Source: Deltaproteobacteria bacterium (lineage in GTDB: Bacteria > Desulfobacterota > Anaeroferrophillalia > Anaeroferrophillales > Tharpellaceae). From it: a DNA stretch of 11,594 nucleotides. The stretch covers positions 1-11,594 of the forward strand of contig DAOWIX010000055.1 of assembly GCA_030640695.1 (NCBI GenBank). Reading direction: 5' to 3'. Shown here one piece after another: positions 5,988 through 11,594 of the stretch (its first letter is position 1; each line of letters opens with the position of its first letter). The translations under genes and the position numbers were made by a program. The notes under the pieces are model-generated. The model saw nothing but the letters and a program-made list of their open reading frames with translations. It was not told the DNA's origin and did no database searches.

Positions 5988-7208
5988 TTGAAAGATTTCT
6001 GGCGGGCGATTTGGACGCCGCGAATGTTGGTCGCTTTACTTATGGGCTTTGCTTGCGGGCTGCCCTTGCTCCTGACGATCTCCGTCCTGCAAGCCTGGAT
6101 GAAAGATGTTGGGGTCGACATTAAAGTTATCGGACTTTTTTCGTTGGTCGGTTTGCCCTATACCCTGAAATTTCTTTGGGCTCCGGTATTGGATCGCTTC
6201 ACGTTGCCTTTTCTCGGGCGGCGGCGGGGCTGGATGTTGCTTTTACAGATTTTGTTGATTTTGGCAATTGTGGCTCTTGGGTTGACTAATCCACTGGCCA
6301 GCCCGGGACTGGTGGCCCTGGTTGCTTTTATGGTAACCTTTTTCTCCGCCTCTCAGGATATTGTTGTCGATGCTTACCGTCGTGAAGATCTTTCTGATCT
6401 TGAACTTGGTTTGGGCTCTTCTCTCTATGTCAACGGTTACCGAATCGGGATGTTGGTGGCCGGTAGTGGCGGCCTGATTATGGCCGATCATCTCTCCTAT
6501 CGTTCAGTTTATCTGATTCTGGCGGCGGCGATGTTGGTCGGCGTGGTAACGACCTACTGTTGTCGTGAACCGCATCATTCACACGGAACGCCTGCGACAT
6601 TCAAAGATGCGGTGATTGGTCCCTTTGTCGATTATTTCAGTCGTCGGGGGGCTTTGTTATTGCTCGCCTTTATTCTCTTTTATAAGATTGGTGACCAGAT
6701 GGCCTCGGCTATGACGATGCCTTTCTATCTTGAGATCGGCTTTACAAAGACCGAGATTGGAACGGTTGTTAAACTGTTTGGTTTTTGGGCAACGATTGGT
6801 GGTGGTCTGTTGGGCGGGATTCTAATGCTTAAGATAGGTCTCTATCGTTCTCTCTGGAGCTTTGGAATTTTGCAGGCGCTTTCGACCGCCGGGTTTGCCC
6901 TGCTCGCCCATGTGGGCGCCAACCTCTCTCTTTTGGCAGGGGTAATTGCTTTTGAAAACTTGAGTAGTGGTATGGGGACGGCGGCTTATGTTGCCTATAT
7001 GGCCAGCCTTACAAATAAAAAATTTACGGCCACCCAGTATGCCCTGCTCACAAGTTTGATGGGAATTCCCCGGGTTCTGGCTTCAGCTCCAACTGGCTTT
7101 ATGGTCTCGGCTTTGGGTTGGAGCTCATTTTTTATCTTCTGTACGATCATCGCCCTGCCCGGGCTTTTCTTGCTGATTATAGTCAAGCGTGAGGGTAGCT
7201 TTGTCTGA
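5988..7208 (+). CDS. ampG: AmpG-like MFS permease (anhydromuropeptide importer)
   Basis: A 406-residue inner-membrane major facilitator protein. The start KDFWRAIWTPRMLVALLMGFACGLPLLLT and the following LQAWMKDVGVDIKVIGLFSLVGLPYTLKFLWAPVLDR are characteristic of AmpG, which brings GlcNAc-anhydroMurNAc peptides back into the cytoplasm for peptidoglycan recycling. Around twelve hydrophobic stretches can be seen, with the loop DRFTLPFLGRRRGW between segments 2 and 3 as the MFS motif A equivalent. QDIVVDAYR near residue 130 is also typical. The start codon is TTG, chosen by the GGAGG seven bases upstream. It is transcribed alone, divergent from the acetyltransferase and convergent on the isochorismatase gene with a 24-base gap. 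Related permeases for siderophores share this fold, so the exact cargo is a strong guess. Confidence 0.85.
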   Translation: MKDFWRAIWTPRMLVALLMGFACGLPLLLTISVLQAWMKDVGVDIKVIGLFSLVGLPYTLKFLWAPVLDRFTLPFLGRRRGWMLLLQILLILAIVALGLTNPLASPGLVALVAFMVTFFSASQDIVVDAYRREDLSDLELGLGSSLYVNGYRIGMLVAGSGGLIMADHLSYRSVYLILAAAMLVGVVTTYCCREPHHSHGTPATFKDAVIGPFVDYFSRRGALLLLAFILFYKIGDQMASAMTMPFYLEIGFTKTEIGTVVKLFGFWATIGGGLLGGILMLKIGLYRSLWSFGILQALSTAGFALLAHVGANLSLLAGVIAFENLSSGMGTAAYVAYMASLTNKKFTATQYALLTSLMGIPRVLASAPTGFMVSALGWSSFFIFCTIIALPGLFLLIIVKREGSFV

Positions 7209-7230
7209 CCATAATCAGCAATGATTTTGG
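7209..7230. terminator. possible bidirectional terminator hairpin
   Basis: CCATAATCA and TGATTTTGG can pair over nine positions with one mismatch around a GCAA loop, in the short gap between two convergent stop codons. The location suits a shared terminator, but the stem is AT-rich and no T-run follows on either strand, so the support is modest. Confidence 0.35.
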
Positions 7231-7232
7231 AG

Positions 7233-7793
7233 TTATCCTTTCAGAAAAGGCAACATGGCTTTGAAATCAGGCCCTTGAGCCGCATTAAGATAGTTGTAAA
7301 GAACCGTCTGCAAGGTTATTGACCAACCTCCGGCTCGGCTAATAAGGTCGCAGCCAGCTTTCCAGTCGTGGGTGTAGCGGGAGCCGACGACATCGCTTAA
7401 GAGGAATATAGAGTAACCGATATCGAGCAGGTCGACGGCGGTCTGCATAACACAGATATGGGTTTCAATGCCGATGATCAGAATTTGTCGGCGACCGAGT
7501 TTTTCAAGTTGCTCGGTAATCAGTCCGGCCCCGGAAAAGACCTTTTTGGCAATTGGCTGGTAGTCGTCACCCAGGACGGCCTTAACCTCTTCATTGGTGG
7601 TGCCCAAACCTTGGGGATACTGTTCAAAGACGATGATTGGCAGTTTTAGTTGCTGAGCCATGCGAATTGTCAGAATCGTCTGTTTGTGGAGCTGTTCGCG
7701 AATTGCCGGCGTAAAAGTTTGTAGAATTGCATCCTGATAGTCAACAATAATCAACGCACTCTCTTCTTGGACGGGACAAAATGATCTGCTCAT
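7233..7793 (-). CDS. isochorismatase-family cysteine hydrolase
   Basis: A 186-residue hydrolase of the isochorismatase/nicotinamidase superfamily, nearest to the YcaC-like group. The catalytic triad positions are visible: Asp18 in IIVDYQD, a Lys in IAKKVFSG (Lys83 or Lys84) and the nucleophile Cys114 in ETHICVMQTA; the cis-peptide GIET before it is also typical. Known members act on isochorismate, nicotinamide or carbamoyl compounds; the substrate here is not evident. No signal peptide is present. GGAGG lies seven bases before the ATG at 7793. The gene begins 32 bases after the mutM stop in the same direction, so it is probably the last gene of the cys-mutM operon. Confidence 0.88.
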   Translation of the reverse strand: MSRSFCPVQEESALIIVDYQDAILQTFTPAIREQLHKQTILTIRMAQQLKLPIIVFEQYPQGLGTTNEEVKAVLGDDYQPIAKKVFSGAGLITEQLEKLGRRQILIIGIETHICVMQTAVDLLDIGYSIFLLSDVVGSRYTHDWKAGCDLISRAGGWSITLQTVLYNYLNAAQGPDFKAMLPFLKG

Positions 7794-7825
7794 AATAAAA
7801 CCTCCATCTTATTTTGCTTTCTATT

Positions 7826-8650
7826 TTACCTTTTTTGGCATTGCGGGCAATAAAACGTAGATCTTCCGCCAATGACAATCTTCTCTATTGGCTGACCACA
7901 CCTGATACAGGGTTCTCCGGCGCGGCCGTAGACCTGGAGTTCGCGGGCGAAAGCCCCTTCACTGCCGTCAACCTGGCGAAAGTCGGAGATCGTCGTGCCG
8001 CCGGTGGCGATAGCTTCGCTGAGAACCTCTTTGATGGTTTTAACCAGTTGCCGACAGCGCTCTTGGCCGAGGCGGCCAACCGTCGTCGTTGGTCGAATAC
8101 GAGTCCGAAAAAGGCTTTCGCTGGCGTAGATATTGCCAACGCCGACGACTCGGCGTTGATCCATAATAAAGTTTTTAACCGGGGTCGTGCGTTGGCGGCT
8201 GAGACGGTAAAAGTAGTCGGCTGAAAACTCTTCGCTTAAGGGTTCCGGAGCCAGCTTTCCGAGCTCTTCGATCTCACCCTGTGCATTCGGTTTGACCACC
8301 ATTACCAGGCCAAACTTGCGCGGATCACGAAAGCGTAAGCACTTTCCATTGTCGAGTTGCAGGTCGAGATGGTCATGGCGTTCGGCCGTCTCACCTTTGT
8401 CTGTCAGGCGCAGGGTGCCGGTCATTCCCAGATGGATCACCAGGGTCTGGCCATCGCTTATATCGACAAGCAGATATTTAGCCCGTCGCCGAACCCCGAC
8501 TATAGCTTCATTGACCAGGTTTTGTAAAGCCTTAACCGGTATTGGTCGCCTTAACTTTTCGCAACGTATAGTTACTTCAGTTAGTTGTCGGCCTGGCAGG
8601 TGTGAGCGCAAGGCCGCAGCCACGGTTTCGACCTCAGGCAACTCCGGCAT
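7826..8650 (-). CDS. mutM: formamidopyrimidine-DNA glycosylase (Fpg/MutM)
   Basis: A 274-residue bifunctional DNA glycosylase/AP lyase that removes 8-oxoguanine and formamidopyrimidines. All key parts are visible: the N-terminal PELPEVE with catalytic Pro2 and Glu3, Lys58 in RRRAKYLL, the helix-two-turn-helix region VGVGNIYASE, and a C-terminal zinc finger with Cys248, Cys251, Cys268 and Cys271 plus the conserved Arg263 between the pairs. Length is usual for the family. Its ATG directly abuts the cysN stop codon (8651-8653) with no gap, and its ribosome site (GGGGAG, about 8 bases away) lies inside the end of cysN, so its translation depends on the cysN message. Pairing with sulfate activation genes is probably an accident of operon structure. 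Confidence 0.96.
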   Translation of the reverse strand: MPELPEVETVAAALRSHLPGRQLTEVTIRCEKLRRPIPVKALQNLVNEAIVGVRRRAKYLLVDISDGQTLVIHLGMTGTLRLTDKGETAERHDHLDLQLDNGKCLRFRDPRKFGLVMVVKPNAQGEIEELGKLAPEPLSEEFSADYFYRLSRQRTTPVKNFIMDQRRVVGVGNIYASESLFRTRIRPTTTVGRLGQERCRQLVKTIKEVLSEAIATGGTTISDFRQVDGSEGAFARELQVYGRAGEPCIRCGQPIEKIVIGGRSTFYCPQCQKR

Positions 8651-10438
8651 TTATCTCTCTCCCCGCTCTTTTTCTGTCATCATCTCGAGCAGTTTTTTGC
8701 CCCGATTACCAACCTGATCGAACCATTTTGAGTTCTGCATCTCCAGGGCGGCCTGGGTGAAATTTTTATCTTCGACTGCCTTGATCATCTTTTTGAAGCC
8801 TCGAAAACCGGAGGCTCCGAGATTAAAGCGCATATCAATCAGAACTCTTTGCACGTTCTCCGGTAGGGTGGCAAAGCCCTCGGCATCGGCAAAGATCTTT
8901 TGTAGGTCTTTAATACACTCTGAAATATCATTGTTCAGCAAGTAGAGGGCCTCATCTTCGGAAATGCCTCTCTCTTCAAGGTTGCGTCCAAAGCCGATTG
9001 TTAACTTGCCGGCCGGGCAGTGGTAGGGTTTTAATTTCAGACCCTCATGTTCAATTAATTGCTCAGTCACGACCTTCTTTAGAGTCGCCTCTTTATTACT
9101 CTCCTCTTTTTTGTTTTCTCCATCCTGAATCCTGATCTCTTCTTTTCGTTTATCATCAACCGCCGGGCGGTCGATAATCATGCCGACTGCGGCAGTAAAA
9201 TTAGTGACCGGGTCAATCAGGATGAAGCTGCCGGTCGTATGATTTTTCATGTAGGGATCAAAAAAGAGTTGCTGGCCGGTGGTTATTGTGACCCTGCCGA
9301 TTTCGTTTAAAGCAAGGTTTGTCGCTTCATTTTTACGTAGTGTATTGACATCTGTTCGATACCTGATCCGATCAATTGTGGCCCGGGTCGTCCGGGTTGT
9401 ATGTTTAAGGAAAAAAGCGGTGCCTTTATCCATCGGTTTTTCATCCATCCAGACCAGCATCGCCTCAAAGGTTCGGGCCGTGCGCGGCATATTGTTGGGA
9501 TGCACCAGCATATCCCCTCGGCTGATGTCAATCTCATCCTCTAAAGTCAAAGCCACTGACTGAGGTGGAAAAGCCTCGCTAAGGTTGCCGTCGCTGGTTG
9601 TAATTGTTTTGACCTTTGATTTTTTTCGCGACGGCAGCACCAGGATATCATCACCGGGTCGGACGACTCCCGAGGCCACGGTACCGGCAAAGCCGCGAAA
9701 ATCGGCATCCGGCCGCAGTACATACTGCACCGGGTAACGAAAATCGATAAAATTGCGATCTGAGGTTACGTAGACGGTTTCGAGGATCTCAAGCAGGGGT
9801 TGGCCCGTGTACCATTTCATCTTTTGCGACTTTTCTACGACATTGTCACCTTTTAAGGCCGACAGGGGGATGAAATGGAGGTCAGGAATCTTTAAGCGGG
9901 TGACAAAATCCCGGTACTCCTGGCAGATATCTTTAAATACCGACTCCTGGTAATCAACCAGATCCATCTTGTTGACGGCCAGAATGACATGCTTGATGCC
10001 GAGCAGCGAGATCAGAAAGGTGTGACGTCGGGTCTGGCTGATGACCCCGGCTTTGGCGTCAACCAGGACAATTGCCAGGTTGGCGGTTGAGGCCCCGGTA
10101 ACCATATTTCGAGTATACTGCTCATGGCCCGGGGTATCGGCAATAATGAATTTACGTTTGGCGGTAGCAAAATAGCGATAGGCGACATCAATTGTAATGC
10201 CCTGTTCGCGTTCGGCCTGCAAGCCGTCAAGGAGCAGAGCATAATCGATCTCACCACCGACACTGCCGACCCGTTTGCTGTCTCTCTCCAAAGCTTCCAG
10301 CTGATCTTCATAAAGTAGTTTACTGTCATACAAAAGCCGGCCAATTAGCGTCGACTTCCCATCATCCACCGACCCTGCCGTCAGAAACCTGAGCAGATCC
10401 TTTTGCTCATCACGATTGAGGAACTCATTAATATCCAT
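8651..10438 (-). CDS. cysN: sulfate adenylyltransferase GTPase subunit CysN fused to a GH24 lysozyme-like domain
   Basis: A 595-residue protein in one open frame. Residues 1 to about 425 are CysN, the GTPase subunit that drives ATP + sulfate to APS with CysD. The GTPase motifs are present: GSVDDGKST at residues 22-30, DTPGHEQY and NKMD; the elongation-factor-like barrel domains follow, ending around [11 protein letters not shown]. Residues about 425-453 form a charged Lys/Glu-rich linker. Residues 454-595 form a complete T4-type lysozyme domain (see separate entry). E. coli CysN ends near residue 475, and CysNC fusions carry an APS kinase with a P-loop at this point; no such P-loop is seen here. 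The ATG at 10438 overlaps the cysD stop (TAATG), so the pair is translationally coupled. No signal peptide or membrane segment is seen, so the whole protein should be cytoplasmic. Confidence 0.93.
   Translation of the reverse strand: MDINEFLNRDEQKDLLRFLTAGSVDDGKSTLIGRLLYDSKLLYEDQLEALERDSKRVGSVGGEIDYALLLDGLQAEREQGITIDVAYRYFATAKRKFIIADTPGHEQYTRNMVTGASTANLAIVLVDAKAGVISQTRRHTFLISLLGIKHVILAVNKMDLVDYQESVFKDICQEYRDFVTRLKIPDLHFIPLSALKGDNVVEKSQKMKWYTGQPLLEILETVYVTSDRNFIDFRYPVQYVLRPDADFRGFAGTVASGVVRPGDDILVLPSRKKSKVKTITTSDGNLSEAFPPQSVALTLEDEIDISRGDMLVHPNNMPRTARTFEAMLVWMDEKPMDKGTAFFLKHTTRTTRATIDRIRYRTDVNTLRKNEATNLALNEIGRVTITTGQQLFFDPYMKNHTTGSFILIDPVTNFTAAVGMIIDRPAVDDKRKEEIRIQDGENKKEESNKEATLKKVVTEQLIEHEGLKLKPYHCPAGKLTIGFGRNLEERGISEDEALYLLNNDISECIKDLQKIFADAEGFATLPENVQRVLIDMRFNLGASGFRGFKKMIKAVEDKNFTQAALEMQNSKWFDQVGNRGKKLLEMMTEKERGER
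8654..9079 (-). other. GH24 (T4-type) lysozyme-like domain at the C-terminus of CysN
   Basis: Codons for residues 454-595 encode a lysozyme-like fold. The segment [20 protein letters not shown] corresponds to the T4 lysozyme active-site hairpin: Glu465 matches Glu11, Cys474 sits at the Asp20 position and Thr480 matches Thr26, with identical spacing (9 and 6 residues). Further matches are the NNDI helix start, the [17 protein letters not shown] core helix and the late [14 protein letters not shown], which parallels SRWYNQTPNRAKRV of T4. The length of about 140 residues covers the full domain. T4-family members are normally secreted or released peptidoglycan hydrolases of phages; why one sits on CysN is unknown. 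Activity is plausible but not shown. Confidence 0.88.
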
Positions 10439-11349
10439 TAGAAATACCCCTCTCGTTTCTTCTGCTCCATCGAGCCTTCCTGATCAAAATCGATGACTCG
10501 GGTGGTGCGTTCGCTTTTACTGACTGTCATCATCTCCTCGACAATCTTCTCAATGGTGTCGGCTTCAGATTCTATAGCGCCGGTCAGTGGATAACAGCCC
10601 AGGGTGCGAAAGCGAACCGTTTTTATGACCGCTTTTTTCCTGAGTTCAGTTGGCATGCGCTCGTCATCAACCAGGATCAGGTTGCCGTTTTGCTCCACCA
10701 CTTCTCGTTCGGCCGCAAAGTAGAGTGGTACGATTGGAATCTTTTCGAGTCGGAGATATTGCCAGACATCGAGTTCGGTCCAGTTGGAGATGGGAAAGAC
10801 CCGAATACTTTCGCCTTGGTTGACCCGGGTGTTATAGATACTCCAGAGTTCGGGCCGTTGATTTTTCGGATCCCATTGATGGTATTGGTCGCGGAAGGAG
10901 AAGATGCGCTCCTTGGCCCGTGATTTCTCTTCGTCGCGCCGGGCTCCGCCAAAGGCGGCATCAAAACCATACTTGTCGAGTCCACTGAGCAGAGCCTGAG
11001 TCTTCATGACATCGGTATGGACCTTACTGCCGTGGGAAAAGGGACCGATCTCCTGGCGATGGCCCTCTTCGTTGAAATGGATAAGTAGATTCATCCCATG
11101 TTTTCGACAAAATCGATCGCGAAAACTGATCATTTCACTAAATTTCCATTTGGAATCGATATGTAGCAAAGGGAAAGGGATCTTGCCGGGAGCAAAAGCT
11201 TTCTGGGCCAGACGCACCATAACCGAAGAGTCTTTGCCGATCGAATAGAGCATTACCGGATTAGCGAATTCGGCGGCTACCTCCCTCATGATAGCTATAC
11301 TTTCCGCCTCCAGTTCGGCGAGATGCGAGAGCGAATAGCGGTTCTGCAT
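10438..11349 (-). CDS. cysD: sulfate adenylyltransferase subunit 2 (CysD)
   Basis: A 303-residue ATP pyrophosphatase-type subunit that adenylates sulfate to APS in complex with CysN. The PP-loop SIGKDSS at residues 36-42 is clear, with later conserved stretches [20 protein letters not shown] and [10 protein letters not shown] that are typical of the PAPS reductase/CysD family. The length matches E. coli CysD (302). A longer form from a TTG at 11376 would overlap the cysC stop; the ATG at 11349 is preferred because AAGGAG lies 11 bases upstream and the family starts near this point. The stop overlaps the cysN ATG by one base, so CysD and CysN are made together. Cytoplasmic. Confidence 0.95.
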   Translation of the reverse strand: MQNRYSLSHLAELEAESIAIMREVAAEFANPVMLYSIGKDSSVMVRLAQKAFAPGKIPFPLLHIDSKWKFSEMISFRDRFCRKHGMNLLIHFNEEGHRQEIGPFSHGSKVHTDVMKTQALLSGLDKYGFDAAFGGARRDEEKSRAKERIFSFRDQYHQWDPKNQRPELWSIYNTRVNQGESIRVFPISNWTELDVWQYLRLEKIPIVPLYFAAEREVVEQNGNLILVDDERMPTELRKKAVIKTVRFRTLGCYPLTGAIESEADTIEKIVEEMMTVSKSERTTRVIDFDQEGSMEQKKREGYF

Positions 11350-11360
11350 AGATTGTTGTT

Positions 11361-11366
11361 CTCCTT
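11361..11366 (-). promoter_or_regulatory. ribosome binding site of cysD
   Basis: AAGGAG on the minus strand lies 11 bases before the ATG at 11349, inside the short gap after the cysC stop. It decides for this ATG over the TTG at 11376, which lies upstream of the site. Confidence 0.65.
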
Positions 11367-11372
11367 TTTTTA

Positions 11373-11594
11373 TCAAAGCTTTTTCTTGATCCGGGAAAAA
11401 ATTATTGTAGCTGCTTCTTCCTGGCTGGTTGCCGAGGTATCAATGATGAGATCGGGCTGTTGTGGAATCTCATATTCGCTGTTGACCCCAGGGAAGTTTT
11501 CCAGGGCTCCGGCCGCCGCTCTGGAGTAAGCTCCTTTTTGGTCTCGGGCCGCGCAGACCTGAGCTGGGGTTGAGATATAGACCTCAAAATAGCG
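11373..11594 (-). CDS. cysC: adenylylsulfate kinase (CysC), C-terminal part, runs off the window
   Basis: Reading the minus strand from the window edge gives 73 codons followed by TGA at 11373-11375; no start is inside the window. The translation begins [20 protein letters not shown] and continues with [25 protein letters not shown], matching the second half of APS kinase, where the RDxKGxY motif and the xxYExPxxPD segment are conserved. The enzyme phosphorylates APS to PAPS using ATP. The P-loop half lies outside the window, so completeness cannot be judged. The stop lies 23 bases before the cysD ATG, giving the order cysC-cysD-cysN. Its presence as a separate gene shows that the missing APS kinase domain on CysN is supplied in trans. 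Confidence 0.88.
   Translation of the reverse strand, partial: RYFEVYISTPAQVCAARDQKGAYSRAAAGALENFPGVNSEYEIPQQPDLIIDTSATSQEEAATIIFSRIKKKL

Noticed and set aside
5918..6124. 68-codon frame overlapping the start of ampG
   Set aside because: It overlaps the clear AmpG N-terminus in another frame and has no recognisable content.
8292..8717. 141-codon frame on the plus strand spanning the mutM-cysN junction
   Set aside because: Antisense to two strong genes and rich in Arg/Ser without a recognisable fold.
8654..9079. APS kinase (CysC) domain at the end of CysN
   Set aside because: No P-loop or RDxKG motif in this part; the sequence instead matches GH24 lysozyme, and cysC is a separate gene at 11373-11594.
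9060..9190. Separate phage lysozyme gene accidentally read through from cysN
   Set aside because: No stop codon or frame change between the parts and no convincing ribosome site with an in-frame start near the domain boundary; an internal start cannot be wholly excluded.
11402..11587. 61-codon minus-strand frame at the right edge
   Set aside because: It is in a different frame from the CysC C-terminal coding sequence, which has clear family motifs across the same bases.
1..11594. Prophage or integrative element around the lysozyme-like domain
   Set aside because: No integrase, capsid, tail, holin or attachment repeats; the flanking genes are chromosomal housekeeping genes.

Overview
The window reads as ordinary chromosome from a Gram-negative, probably anaerobic bacterium. 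It has an AmpG-type muropeptide permease (so an outer membrane and peptidoglycan recycling), a CooT-type nickel protein next to a DUF3842 protein, an ACT/UPF0210 pair and a CysC-CysD-CysN sulfate activation operon. This mix fits Desulfobacterota/'Deltaproteobacteria'-like genomes best, but that is an inference from gene content. No tRNA, rRNA, CRISPR array or transposase gene was seen.

Layout. 80-677 (+): a DUF3842 gene overlapping a small cooT-like gene. 661-1380 (-): a LOG-family nucleotide phosphoribohydrolase whose 3' end overlaps cooT tail to tail. 1597-4188 (-): a tight three-gene operon in the order ACT regulator (UPF0237), metallo-beta-lactamase-fold hydrolase, UPF0210/PFL protein. 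This operon is bracketed by two inverted copies (1439-1549 and 4279-4390) of a ~111 bp palindromic, MITE/REP-like repeat. 4420-5778 (-): a GNAT acetyltransferase followed by a SAM methyltransferase. 5988-7208 (+): an AmpG-like permease, divergent from the acetyltransferase. 7233-11594 (-): a compact operon in the order cysC (3' part only), cysD, cysN, mutM (fpg), isochorismatase-family hydrolase. Its genes overlap, abut or lie within about 32 bp of each other.

The standout is the cysN gene. Its product has a complete sulfate adenylyltransferase GTPase part, then a charged linker, then a full-length T4-lysozyme-type (GH24) domain in one uninterrupted frame. In bifunctional CysNC proteins this C-terminal position holds APS kinase; here APS kinase is a separate gene two genes upstream. 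The lysozyme domain keeps the family's Glu/Thr catalytic positions and spacing, with Cys where T4 lysozyme has Asp20. A peptidoglycan-hydrolase fold on a cytoplasmic sulfate-activating GTPase, with no visible export signal, is unexpected and is my main candidate for something undescribed.

Functionally, CysC, CysD and CysN activate sulfate to APS and PAPS. MutM repairs oxidised guanine, and the isochorismatase-like enzyme is probably co-transcribed with it. ACT and UPF0210 proteins are a known conserved pair of uncertain role, here with a metallohydrolase between them. DUF3842 and CooT are translationally coupled and probably act together, possibly in nickel handling.
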